Source of the DNA: CAYFQV01 sp964413635
GTDB taxonomy: Bacteria > Spirochaetota > Spirochaetia > DSM-27196 > PWMO01
Length of the DNA: 64,000 nt
NCBI GenBank assembly: GCA_964413635.1
Contig: CAYPTH010000001.1
Span: 1 to 64,000 of the forward strand
Direction: 5' to 3'
In this document: piece after piece, positions 40,684 to 49,066 of the stretch
Numbering within the stretch: position 1 is the stretch's first letter
How the letters are laid out: every line of letters starts with the position of its first letter
Translations under genes and position numbers: made by a program
The notes under the pieces: generated by a model
The model's input: only the letters and a program-made list of their open reading frames with translations
Databases searched by the model: none
What the model was told of the DNA's origin: nothing

Positions 40684-42021
40684 TCAGTGACGCCGCATGA
40701 CCTCGAGAGGCTTGAGCCGCGCCGCCCGGCGAGCCGGAATAACCGCGGCCAAAATGGCCAAAACAACGGCGAAGGCCCAGACCGCGAGAAGCTGCCCCCC
40801 GCTGAGGGAAATCGGAATTGTCTCCAGGTAGAAATCGCGAGGCAAAATATCGACGGGCCGCACCGTCCCGTCGATAAACGGGGAGGCAACCCACAGGCCA
40901 ATGCGCTGCACCGCCGATCCAAACCACTCGAGGGCCGTGAGCAGCTCATTGATGTTCACCACAAGAACAACACCGACGGCGAGGCCGAAGGTCGCACCTA
41001 TCCCCCCGGCGATGAAGCCGGCATAGAGAAATGCGTTGCGTACCCACCGTGGCTGCGCCCCGGTCGCCTTGAGAATGGCAATCTCGGACTGCTTCTCGAG
41101 GACGACGACCACCAAGCTCGAGGAAACGTTCACGACGGCGACTACGACAATGAGTGCCATGATGAAACCCAGGAGGTTCTTGGTTGTGCGGAAGGAAACG
41201 TAGCGCGACTCTTCGAGCTCGTACCACGAGACGGTACGCCAGTCACTGCCGAGGGCGTCGCGAATCCGGCCGCGGAGGAGCCGCGATTCCTCGCTTCCAT
41301 TCGGGGCGGTAAGGGGGTTCTGGAGATCGTAGGGAGCATCGATCTTGATGCCGACCAGATCACGTGAAGAGCTCTCCGGCAGGATCGCCCGGCCGTCGCG
41401 GTGGGAGATGAAGATCCAGAGGCGATCGAGCTCCTGATAGCCGACGGATGCGATCCCCCGAACCGTAAAGCGAGAGACGCGGGGAATGACGCGCTCGCCG
41501 ACGCGTCCGCGTACCGTCAGGAGTCGCAGAGTATCTCCAACGGCCACACCCAAGCGATCCGCTACGGCGCGTCCCACCACGGCGCCTCGCTCGCCGGAAA
41601 GATCAAACGCCCCCGCCTCCGTTGAGAAGTATCGCGAGAAGCCCTCGTCCCGACCGTACATGCCGGCGTCCACGGCCCGGACGCTCACCCCCAAGCGACC
41701 GGCGCCGGTGGAGGCAAGCGCGATCCCCTGCCGCTCCGGCCAGGCGTGCACGACGCCGGGAATGGCTCGAAGCCCCTCGGCGAGGGCTTGCGAATCCGCC
41801 TCGCCGGACCCGACGTGAATTGCCTGCAGGTGGTAGGTCGATGTCTCGAGAAAGCGGTCGGTTATGCCGCGGATCATGCCGTCGGAGACCTCGAGGACCA
41901 GAACAAGAGGCACGAGACTCAGCCCAATGCCCCAGACCGCGGAGCGGATCCGCGAGGAGCTCGCGTGTCTCGGGCCAAAGAGATAGCGTAGCGCCAGGAA
42001 GAGGGCGGCTGCGCGATTCAT
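40684..42021 (-). CDS. Lipoprotein-releasing ABC permease, LolC/LolE type (second)
   Basis: The 445-residue FtsX-fold permease has four membrane segments: one near residues 20-45 (IRSAVWGIGLSLVPLVLVLEV), a large periplasmic MacB-like domain (about 50-290), and three C-terminal helices (LGFIMALIVVVAVVNVSSSLVVVVLEKQSEIAILKATGAQPRWVRNAFLYAGFIAGGIGATFGLAVG, then VWAFAVVLAILAAVIPARRAARLKPLEVMR). With the LolD-type ATPase and the other permease it would release mature lipoproteins from the inner membrane for outer-membrane sorting. Overlap with lolD is four bases. Confidence 0.9.
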   Translation of the reverse strand: MNRAAALFLALRYLFGPRHASSSRIRSAVWGIGLSLVPLVLVLEVSDGMIRGITDRFLETSTYHLQAIHVGSGEADSQALAEGLRAIPGVVHAWPERQGIALASTGAGRLGVSVRAVDAGMYGRDEGFSRYFSTEAGAFDLSGERGAVVGRAVADRLGVAVGDTLRLLTVRGRVGERVIPRVSRFTVRGIASVGYQELDRLWIFISHRDGRAILPESSSRDLVGIKIDAPYDLQNPLTAPNGSEESRLLRGRIRDALGSDWRTVSWYELEESRYVSFRTTKNLLGFIMALIVVVAVVNVSSSLVVVVLEKQSEIAILKATGAQPRWVRNAFLYAGFIAGGIGATFGLAVGVVLVVNINELLTALEWFGSAVQRIGLWVASPFIDGTVRPVDILPRDFYLETIPISLSGGQLLAVWAFAVVLAILAAVIPARRAARLKPLEVMRRH

Positions 42022-42698
42022 ACGCTGTGGAGAACCCCGTGCTCGAGTTTGAACTGCCGGTCGCCGCGAGCGGCGAGACGGGTGTCGTGGGTTACAAGGA
42101 TAAGGGTCGTTCCGACGGTTCGTACCAAGTCAAAGAGCATGCCCTCGACCTCGGCGGAGTGGTGCTCATCGAGATTCCCCGTGGGCTCGTCCGCGAGGAT
42201 CAGTTGCGGGTCGTTCACCAGCGCACGGGCGACGGCAACGCGCTGCCGTTCGCCGCCGGATAGCTGGGCGGGAAAGTGACCCCGACGTGGAGCAAGGCCC
42301 ACCTTCTCGAGAAGCTCGTCGGCACGCCGCAGCGCGGCGCCCCGTGCCGTGCCGGCCATGAAGGCGGGAAGCATGACGTTTTCCTGGGCGTTGAAGTCCT
42401 TCAGGAGGAAGTGGAACTGAAACACGAGCCCCAGCACGCTACTGCGGTACTTGGTGAGCTGTCCCTCGGAGAGGGCCTCCACCTGATACCCACCGGCCAG
42501 GACGGTGCCGGCTGTCGGAAGCTCCAAGCCGCCGAGAATGTTGAGCAGCGTACTCTTCCCGGATCCGCTCTCCCCGGATATCGTCACGACTTCCCCGGAG
42601 CTCACCGTCAGATTCACGTCGGAGAGCACCACCACCTCTTCCTCGCCGCTTCGAAAGCGCTTTGCCACATGTTGTACATCTACAATCGCATTGCTCAT
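42018..42698 (-). CDS. lolD: Lipoprotein-releasing ABC ATPase LolD
   Basis: The 226-residue subunit has Walker A GESGSGKST, Q-loop LVFQFHFLLKDFNAQENVMLP, signature LSGGERQRVAVARAL, Walker B LILADEPTGNLD and the conserved H-loop THDTRLA. The sequence FHFLLKDFNAQENV matches LolD (HLLPDFTALENV in Escherichia). It sits between the two permease genes and overlaps both by four bases, giving the order permease-lolD-permease as in lolCDE. Confidence 0.93.
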   Translation of the reverse strand: MSNAIVDVQHVAKRFRSGEEEVVVLSDVNLTVSSGEVVTISGESGSGKSTLLNILGGLELPTAGTVLAGGYQVEALSEGQLTKYRSSVLGLVFQFHFLLKDFNAQENVMLPAFMAGTARGAALRRADELLEKVGLAPRRGHFPAQLSGGERQRVAVARALVNDPQLILADEPTGNLDEHHSAEVEGMLFDLVRTVGTTLILVTHDTRLAARGDRQFKLEHGVLHSV

Positions 42699-43969
42699 TC
42701 GTTTCGCAAGACCTCCGCCGGCCGAATCCGAGAAACCCGCGTCGACGCCAGAAGTGCCGCGGCGCTTGCGCAGGCAAGGGCAAAGAGAAAAATGCCGATG
42801 ATTTCGCCCACCACGATCTCGGCGGGAACTTCAGTGATGTAGAAATAGCGCGGTGAAAAGAGGGTAAAACCGGAGCTGGTCACCGTCCCGACCATCCGAG
42901 AGACCAGAGACAACACCCCGTTCACGAAGATTTCCGCGAGACGGAAGATTCCGTTGACGTTGGTTGCAATCAACAGGCCGAGAGCAACACCGAGAACGCC
43001 CCCAACCAGACCAATGATCACCCCCTCGCCAATGAAGATGAGCTGTATACTCCGCGGAGGCGCGCCGAGCGCCTTGAGAATGGAGATCTCTTCGGCTCGC
43101 TCCACGACGCTTCGACGCAGCGATTGGAGCATGTTTCCCGCTACCACCAGAAAGATCAAGCCGATGAGCATGGTCATGAGGTTCTTCTCCAAGCGCAGCG
43201 CTCCGAAAATCGACCGATTGTAACTCCTCCAGGATGTGACCTTCGCATCCCCACCGAGAGCCTGCTGCAAACGTGCCGCCACCACGGCATCGTTGTAGCG
43301 GTCGTGGAGCTTCACTCCGACGGTTGGCCGTCGCTGTGACCCAAGGGTATCCGAGGCGGTGTCCAGGCTCACGAAGGCCCAGCCTCGATCGAAGTCCAAG
43401 TACCCGGAACGGAAGGAGCCGGTAACGGTGAGCTCGACGGTGGTCCCGCTTGCCAGATCGTCCCCTTCGAGGCTTATGAGCTCCACTGTGTCTCCCGGCG
43501 AGACGCCGAGCCCCCGTGCGAGCTCGTTACCGACGACAATGGAACGCTCGCTCTCGAGATCAAAGACGCCGGCCACCATGTCGAATGCGTTTCGGAATTC
43601 CGCGTCGTGACGCCCCACATCATTTGGGAGTGCACGCACGCGGATTGCCTGAAGATCGCGAAAGAAGCCGGTAGCAAGCACTTCCACGTCGAGGAAGGGA
43701 ATGGCCGCCGCGACCCCCGCAGTTTGCCTGATCGTGGACGGCGCCGTGGACGGCGCCGTGGCCGGCTCGACTCGCAGGTGATAGGAGTCGATCTCCAAGA
43801 TGTCCTCTATTGTCCCGAGCTGGAACCCATTCATTACGGACAGCACGGCAACGAGTGTCATGGCGCCGGCGGCGATACCAAGAACGGCAAAGATGGTTGT
43901 CGCGTTGCCCTTTTCCCGGCGGCGCGTCCGCACGTGTCTGCGAGCAACAAAGAGGACCCAGCGTCGCAC
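42695..43969 (-). CDS. Lipoprotein-releasing ABC permease, LolC/LolE type (first)
   Basis: The 424-residue permease starts at a GTG that overlaps the previous stop (TAGTG). The plan matches LolC/LolE: N-terminal helix (NATTIFAVLGIAAGAMTLVAVLSVMNGFQ), periplasmic domain (about 50-270), and FtsX helices with LEKNLMTMLIGLIFLVVAGNMLQSLRRSVVERAEEISILKALGAPPRSIQLIFIGEGVIIGLVGGVLGVALGLLI. It ends VSRIRPAEVLRNE. It is non-identical to the second permease, so a heterodimer is expected. Confidence 0.9.
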   Translation of the reverse strand: MRRWVLFVARRHVRTRRREKGNATTIFAVLGIAAGAMTLVAVLSVMNGFQLGTIEDILEIDSYHLRVEPATAPSTAPSTIRQTAGVAAAIPFLDVEVLATGFFRDLQAIRVRALPNDVGRHDAEFRNAFDMVAGVFDLESERSIVVGNELARGLGVSPGDTVELISLEGDDLASGTTVELTVTGSFRSGYLDFDRGWAFVSLDTASDTLGSQRRPTVGVKLHDRYNDAVVAARLQQALGGDAKVTSWRSYNRSIFGALRLEKNLMTMLIGLIFLVVAGNMLQSLRRSVVERAEEISILKALGAPPRSIQLIFIGEGVIIGLVGGVLGVALGLLIATNVNGIFRLAEIFVNGVLSLVSRMVGTVTSSGFTLFSPRYFYITEVPAEIVVGEIIGIFLFALACASAAALLASTRVSRIRPAEVLRNE

Positions 43970-45060
43970 TAGTCGAGCTCCCGCGTTTCAACTACCGTGC
44001 CGTTCCGGATAATCTCTTCTCGGACGGCCGTTCCGCCCTCGTAGTAGATACGGACAAAGACCTCTCCGTCTCGGTAGCGACGCTCGACGCGACTCCGTTC
44101 ACCGGAGTACGCAATGCTTCGGGAAAGCTCGCCGTTCACGTACACCCGTTCCTCCGCCAACGTCTCGTCCACATAGGAGAAGGTATGCCGCTCCACGCGG
44201 CCGCGGGTCCGGACGATGCGTTCCCGCTTGCCCTCGGGGCCATAGCTGGTTTCGACTTCACGGACCAAACGGTCGTCCTCATAGACGAGCTCTTCAATGA
44301 CACGACCTTCTCCGTCGTAGCGCTTCTCGCGGCGCTGCTCTTGCCGGGGCAGGGTCTCCACCGACTGTGTTGGGGTCCGGCTGTCGCCTTCGTAGCTGAG
44401 GCGCTCCTCTCGTACGACGGTATCGCCGCTCCATTCACGCTCGTACACCGCGCGCTGCGCCTCATCGTAGCGAACCAGTCGTCCACCGCTGTCGGATTCA
44501 AAGCGCTCCTGAAGGACGTTCCCATTGACGACACTGTAACGCACAACTCGTTCATCACCATCCGCCCAGACTCGTTGCAATCGCCGCAGACCGGCCGACG
44601 GATAGTAGAACATGGCGTCCGTGTAGCGCTCATTGCCCTCGGGGCCGAGAACCCTCCGCTGCGCGAGCTTGCCATCTTCATACTCGTACCGAAGCTCACG
44701 GAGCAGTTCACCGTCTTCGTCGTACTCCCGCCGATAGGAGCGAAGCCCATCGTCGGTGAATCCCTCCTCTCGCGCAAGCGTCCCGGATTCGAAGACGCGC
44801 TCGACGCGGAGGGCTCCGGAAGCGCCGCGCTCCTGCACGACGCGTTGGATCACCTCGCCGTCTCGGTAGAGGCGGCGTTCGACCCGGCCGTCCTCTTCGC
44901 TTACGCGGAGGGCGTAGCCCTCGGTGGGGATCTCGGAGACAGCCAACTCCTCGAGCTCCATACCCAAGACGTTGGAACGGTAGACGGCTTGCCCCGACAC
45001 GGCGGCGGGGATCACGAGACCCCACACTCCGAGGAGCAGGGCAAGACCGAAGCCCTTCAT
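43969..45060 (-). CDS. Secreted repeat protein (YD/MORN-like) in the lol operon
   Basis: The 363-residue protein has a signal peptide (GFGLALLLGVWGLVIPAAVSGQ) followed by tandem degenerate repeats of roughly 20-25 residues with a Tyr-Asp-x-Asp-Gly-Glu core (e.g. SYRREYDEDGELLRELRYEYEDGKLAQRRV, RREKRYDGEGRVIEELVYEDDRLVREVE, RVERRYRDGEVFVRIYYEGGTAVREEIIRNG). The pattern resembles the MORN-variant/YD repeats of Rhs-like and YwqK proteins and predicts an extended beta-sheet. Its start overlaps ftsY and its stop overlaps the lol permease, so it is produced with the lipoprotein-release machinery. Binding partner unknown. Confidence 0.8.
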   Translation of the reverse strand: MKGFGLALLLGVWGLVIPAAVSGQAVYRSNVLGMELEELAVSEIPTEGYALRVSEEDGRVERRLYRDGEVIQRVVQERGASGALRVERVFESGTLAREEGFTDDGLRSYRREYDEDGELLRELRYEYEDGKLAQRRVLGPEGNERYTDAMFYYPSAGLRRLQRVWADGDERVVRYSVVNGNVLQERFESDSGGRLVRYDEAQRAVYEREWSGDTVVREERLSYEGDSRTPTQSVETLPRQEQRREKRYDGEGRVIEELVYEDDRLVREVETSYGPEGKRERIVRTRGRVERHTFSYVDETLAEERVYVNGELSRSIAYSGERSRVERRYRDGEVFVRIYYEGGTAVREEIIRNGTVVETRELD

Positions 45061-45932
45061 GCATCCACTCCGGTGAGCTCTGCGACGTAGCGCTGCGAAT
45101 CAAAGACTTCGAGGTCCTCGTAGCGCTCGCCTCGCCCCAAGAAAACGCAGGGAATACCCAGCTCCTTCGCGATTGCCAGGGCAATTCCCCCTTTCGCCGT
45201 TGAATCGTACTTGGCCATAATAATGGCATCCACCCCGACCGCATCGTTGAAGATCTCCGCCTGGCGCAGACCGTTTTGTCCCGTCGTTGCGTCTATCACC
45301 AAGTACTTGCGGTACGTTGCGTTCTCTCCACGGCTCTCGATGATTCGGTTCACCTTGCCAAGCTCGGCGACCAAGTTGGCCTTGGTATGCATGCGACCGG
45401 CGGTATCCGCAAGAACGAGGCGGTCGCGGTTGGCCTTGGCGCTCTCGACCGCGTCGTACACCACCGCCCCGGGGTCCGCGCCGTGCTGTTGGCGGACCAA
45501 GCGCATCCCGAGACGCTCAGCGTGAACCGCCAGCTGATCAATTGCCGCCGCACGGAAGGTGTCCCCGGCCGCGAGGAGAATCCGAGATGTCTTGGCCTGC
45601 TCCCGATAGAAGGCGGCGAGCTTGGCGAGAGTGGTGGTCTTCCCGACGCCATTCACACCGAGAAGGGCAATGATGTTCAGCCCCGGGGCGAGCTCAGGAT
45701 CCGCGGCCTTCGCATGGGGAAGTAAGCTCTCGGCAAGAGCTTGGCGGAGCGCATCCTCGCTCCGAAAGGAAGCGGCCCGTTCGCGAAGTGCGTCGACCGC
45801 TTCCATCGCGAGGCGAGCACCGACATCGGCTTCAATTAGCAGATCCTCGAGGTCTTCGAAAAACTCCTCGCCGACGCCACCGCCTCGGAATACAGATTGG
45901 ATGCGTGTTGCGAGTCCTCGTTTTCTGTCCAT
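45057..45932 (-). CDS. ftsY: Signal recognition particle receptor FtsY
   Basis: This 291-residue SRP-type GTPase has a short N domain (about 1-80) and an NG core with G1 GVNGVGKTTTLAKLA, the insertion-box GDTFRAAAIDQL, G3 VLADTAGRMHTKANL, G4-like MAKYDSTAKGG (usual Leu replaced by Tyr) and the closing GRGERYEDLEVFD. It lacks the acidic A domain and is therefore the short form common in many bacteria. It docks ribosome-SRP complexes at the inner membrane. The neighbours lolC/D/E and a PEGA protein form an envelope-biogenesis operon. Confidence 0.94.
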   Translation of the reverse strand: MDRKRGLATRIQSVFRGGGVGEEFFEDLEDLLIEADVGARLAMEAVDALRERAASFRSEDALRQALAESLLPHAKAADPELAPGLNIIALLGVNGVGKTTTLAKLAAFYREQAKTSRILLAAGDTFRAAAIDQLAVHAERLGMRLVRQQHGADPGAVVYDAVESAKANRDRLVLADTAGRMHTKANLVAELGKVNRIIESRGENATYRKYLVIDATTGQNGLRQAEIFNDAVGVDAIIMAKYDSTAKGGIALAIAKELGIPCVFLGRGERYEDLEVFDSQRYVAELTGVDA

Positions 45933-45943
45933 GGGTCTTCGTG

Positions 45944-47407
45944 TTACTCCTCGGGTTGATGCTTGTACTGACTCGCCTCGACGTAGCGCGCGAGCTGAAT
46001 GGCGACGTTAACGAAGAGACCGGTGCTGACGAATAGACCGCCCCGGGAGATGTAGAAGTACACCGTCCCCTCCCTCGCCAGCCGATTGCTCTCGGCTTCG
46101 CCGACGCCCGGGACGGGGCCACCTTCATCCGGAAAGAGCGACAGGATGCTTTGGTAGAGACCGCCGAAGACGATCGGTACCGGCAGGGAAACCACGAATG
46201 CGCCCAGTGCGCCATAGAAGGTATCCCGCCGTTCCTCTACCAGGCCCGCCTGATCCACGACCGCCGGCACCAGACGCCGGTCGATCTGCCCCGGCGTCGC
46301 CGGGCCAACGGAACCGAAAGCATCATTGTAGCCCTCGGCGGTAATACGAAACGGGACGATCTGCGGCGGCCGCTCGATGCGAAGCGGCGTCGTTCCGCGC
46401 CACGTCGACTCCACGTAGACCGCCGCCCCCGGGGGGGTCGTACGTATGGATACTGTTCCACGCGCCGCCGTTTCCACCTCAATCGACACACTTCGGGACT
46501 CGAATCGGTCCAACTCGACGACCTGCTCCCCGGAAGCCCCCGAGGGAAGCACGACCCGGATCGCCCGGAGGCCCGGAGTGGTCCGCGAAAGCCGAGCCTC
46601 CCCAATACCAACGAACTGCCCGTCGACGTAGAGGGAGGCATCCTCGTTCGGCGAGCTCACGCTCAGACCTGCCCAGGGCCGACCGAGAGCGTATTCGACA
46701 ATGCGATCACGAAGCTCCTGCGTTGCTTCAAGGGCGCGCGCCGGCCGTGTGATCACGCTATCGCTGAACACGGTCTCTTCCCGGAACCGGCCGTATACGC
46801 GCACCTCGATCTCCACGAAGCCATCCAAGTCGTGAATCACGCCCGAGACCAGAGCGTCGAGGTCCTCTTGCTTCGACAGATGTCTGTGGTTCTGCGCCGC
46901 AGGAAGGAGACCGCCGACATCCCCTTTTACCGAGATCGCTTTCTCCGGTTTCACGTGGATCGACTGCAGCTCAATGCGCTCGACCCGCTCCAGATTCCGA
47001 CGCGCCCCGAGCACCTTGTCTTCAGCCTGGGTTGTGGAGCGTGCCCCTTCCGAGCGATCACGCGCTTCGATTGCGTCGTCCAGCGCCGCTCCCGCCGCCA
47101 AGAGAGACTCCCGCTTCAGGTGGCGCCGATAGGCGGCGAGCTCTTCCTCGGAAAGCTTGTGCCTGCGAACGTCGCGTAGGTCCTCGCGAATGAGGAGGGG
47201 CACGGTTTGCGTGAGATAGCGCGCCTCCTCCGGGAGGTTTCGTCCATCGAGCTCGGCGACGCCGAGAACCCATTCCTCCCGTACGTCCACAGCTTGCAAG
47301 GACTCGGGAAGCTTCTCCTCTTCACGCTCCCCCGCTGCTACTGCGAGTGTTGCGCCGACAAGGAAGAGTGTGGCTGCGTTGTAGATGCATCGGCGCTGCT
47401 TCGGCAC
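45944..47407 (-). CDS. PEGA-domain membrane protein
   Basis: Starting at the GTG at 47407, the product has 487 residues. It has an N-terminal hydrophobic leader (LFLVGATLAVAAG), a mainly helical region (about 30-215), two consecutive PEGA domains (DASLYVDGQFVGIGEARLSRTTPGLRAIRV and GAAVYVESTWRGTTPLRIERPPQIVPFRITAEGY) and two C-terminal membrane segments (FYGALGAFVVSLPVPIVFGGLY and RGGLFVSTGLFVNVAIQLARYV). The frame is open 16 codons upstream inside cheY, but those codons do not look like a leader. PEGA domains bind surface polysaccharide or S-layers in other bacteria. No catalytic motif. Confidence 0.75.
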   Translation of the reverse strand: MPKQRRCIYNAATLFLVGATLAVAAGEREEEKLPESLQAVDVREEWVLGVAELDGRNLPEEARYLTQTVPLLIREDLRDVRRHKLSEEELAAYRRHLKRESLLAAGAALDDAIEARDRSEGARSTTQAEDKVLGARRNLERVERIELQSIHVKPEKAISVKGDVGGLLPAAQNHRHLSKQEDLDALVSGVIHDLDGFVEIEVRVYGRFREETVFSDSVITRPARALEATQELRDRIVEYALGRPWAGLSVSSPNEDASLYVDGQFVGIGEARLSRTTPGLRAIRVVLPSGASGEQVVELDRFESRSVSIEVETAARGTVSIRTTPPGAAVYVESTWRGTTPLRIERPPQIVPFRITAEGYNDAFGSVGPATPGQIDRRLVPAVVDQAGLVEERRDTFYGALGAFVVSLPVPIVFGGLYQSILSLFPDEGGPVPGVGEAESNRLAREGTVYFYISRGGLFVSTGLFVNVAIQLARYVEASQYKHQPEE

Positions 47408-47423
47408 GACTATGCTTGGTCGC

Positions 47424-47813
47424 TCACGGGGCGGAGGACGAGGGGCCGACCGCATCGGCCGCCTTTCCCACGGCGCTCACGATCCGTTCCTCCGCAAAAG
47501 GTTTGACAATGAAATCTCGCGCCCCGAGCAGGATCGCCCGGCGAATCATCTCCTGCTCGCCGAGGGCGCTGCACATGACGACGCGTGCCCCCGGATCGAT
47601 ACGAAGGAGCCGCTCGAGGGTTTCGATACCATCCATTCCGGGCATAACGATGTCGAGAACCACGACGTCGGGTTTCTGTTCTACGTACTGGAGAATCCCG
47701 TCGTAGCCGTCGCCGGACTCACCCATGATCTCGAAGTCATGGGCGGAGAGCGCCGACCGAATCTGGCGCCGCATCAGCGGCACATCATCTACAATCAGGA
47801 CCCGTTTTCCCAT
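47424..47813 (-). CDS. Single-domain response regulator, CheY-like
   Basis: The 129-residue receiver domain has the acidic pocket VDDV at residues 9-10, phosphoacceptor in VVLDIVMPGMDG, the conserved Ser/Thr in MCSALG and Lys in VKPF. No output domain follows. It is closer to CheY-type receivers than to DNA-binding regulators. The ATG lies one base past the prfB stop, and its stop precedes the PEGA gene, so it belongs to the prfB-ftsY-lol run. A cognate kinase is not nearby; a motility or stress-phosphorelay role is possible. Confidence 0.9.
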   Translation of the reverse strand: MGKRVLIVDDVPLMRRQIRSALSAHDFEIMGESGDGYDGILQYVEQKPDVVVLDIVMPGMDGIETLERLLRIDPGARVVMCSALGEQEMIRRAILLGARDFIVKPFAEERIVSAVGKAADAVGPSSSAP

Positions 47814-47814
47814 C

Positions 47815-48934
47815 TCAGCTCGTTGACGACGCCGTATTCAAGGACCAGGTGTAGCGAAGATACTCCTCAATGAAGCGGTCAATGTCGCCGTCCATTACGG
47901 CCTGGACATTCCCCGTTTCCGCCTTCGTCCGATGGTCCTTCACCATGTTGTAGGGGTGGAATACGTAGGACCGAATCTGGTTGCCCCACGATATGTCCTT
48001 CTTCTCCGCTGCCGACTTCTCCTGTTCCTTCTCCTGCTCCCGCCGGTAGTACTCGTACAGTCGCGACTTCAGAACCTTCATTGCCGTCACCCGGTTCTTA
48101 TGCTGGCTCCGCTCGTTCTGGCACTGTACGACGATCCCCGTCTCGAGGTGCGTGAGCCGAACCGCCGAGTCGGTCTTGTTGACGTGCTGACCACCGGCAC
48201 CGCTCGCGCGGTAGGTATCGACACGGATATCTTCCGGCTTCACATCCACCTCGATGTCGTCTTCAATGACCGGTGACACATATACCGAGGCGAAGGAGGT
48301 GTGCCGACGGCCTCCTGAATCGAAGGGCGAGATCCGCACCAAGCGGTGAATGCCGGACTCCGCCTTGAGGTAGCCGTGGGCGTAGGTGCCGTCAACTTGA
48401 AGCGTCACCGATTTGATGCCCCCTTCGGCCTCCTGCAGATCGAGCGTGCTGCTCTTGAACTCGTGGCGCTCGATCCAACGAGAGTACATCCGGAGGAGCA
48501 TACTCACCCAATCGCAGGCCTCCGTACCGCCCGCACCGGAGTGGATCGTAAGAAAGGCGGAGTTGTTGTCGAACTCGTCGCTCAAGAGCTCCAGCACGTG
48601 CAGACGGTCGTAGCGCGCCCGCAGGCGTTCGAGACCCTTTCGGAGCTCCTCCTCCACCGACTCCTCGCCTTCCTCGAGGCCAAGCTCATAGAGCTGCCAG
48701 AGATCTTCCATCTCCTGCACCAGCTCCTGCCATGGCTCAATCCGATCACGGAGTCGTTTTGCCTTGGACAAGGTCTTCTCGGCGTTCTCTCGATCATCCC
48801 AGAAATCCGGCGCCGCCGACTTCCCTTCCAGCTCCTCTATCTCACTGTGTAGCGATTCGACGTCAAAGACGCCTCCATGTATCGTAGATTTGGTTCTTCA
48901 ACTCCTCCAAGGGAGCTCCAAGTTCTTGAAGCAT
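47815..48934 (-). CDS. prfB: Peptide chain release factor 2, decoded through a programmed +1 frameshift
   Basis: RF2 reads UGA and UAA stops. The first frame starts at ATG 48934 (GGAGG site five bases upstream) and codes MLQELGAPLEELKNQIYDTW then RRL to an in-frame TGA at 48863-48865. The remainder, starting DVESLHSEIEELEGKSAAPD, is in the +1 frame and continues to 47815, for 372 residues in total. It contains RISPFDSGGRRHTSF with the stop-recognition SPF motif and RASGAGGQHVNKTDSAVR with the catalytic GGQ. Without the frameshift only a 23-residue peptide is made, so RF2 limits its own synthesis. First gene of the long operon. Confidence 0.95.
48862..48876 (-). promoter_or_regulatory. prfB programmed +1 frameshift site
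   Basis: On the minus strand GGAGG (48872-48876) is three bases upstream of CTTTGAC (48862-48868): an internal Shine-Dalgarno, slippery CTT and a UGA stop followed by C. This is the conserved RF2 autoregulatory signal. The spacing matches the E. coli prfB site. Confidence 0.95.
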
Positions 48935-49028
48935 ATAGGCCTCCATGGTTGGTCTCTCGCAATATACTGTACATGCTGCCGGTTCCGCTACCGTCACCCG
49001 CATGTCGTCCGCTTGTGGCCCTCCACTG

Positions 49029-49058
49029 TAGACAGCGCTCAATGGCGCCGATTATAGT
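49029..49058 (+). promoter_or_regulatory. Sigma70 promoter placed for a leaderless transcript
   Basis: TAGACA (49029-49034) and TATAGT (49053-49058) are 18 bases apart. The ATG of the next gene begins nine bases after the -10, near the expected start site, and no Shine-Dalgarno is present. The message may therefore be leaderless. Confidence 0.6.
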
Positions 49059-49066
49059 TGATAACT

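Noticed and set aside
43810..45090. Plus-strand open frame of 426 codons over the repeat protein
   Set aside because: Antisense to the signal-peptide-bearing repeat gene, which overlaps its neighbours by ATGA junctions and is clearly the coding strand.
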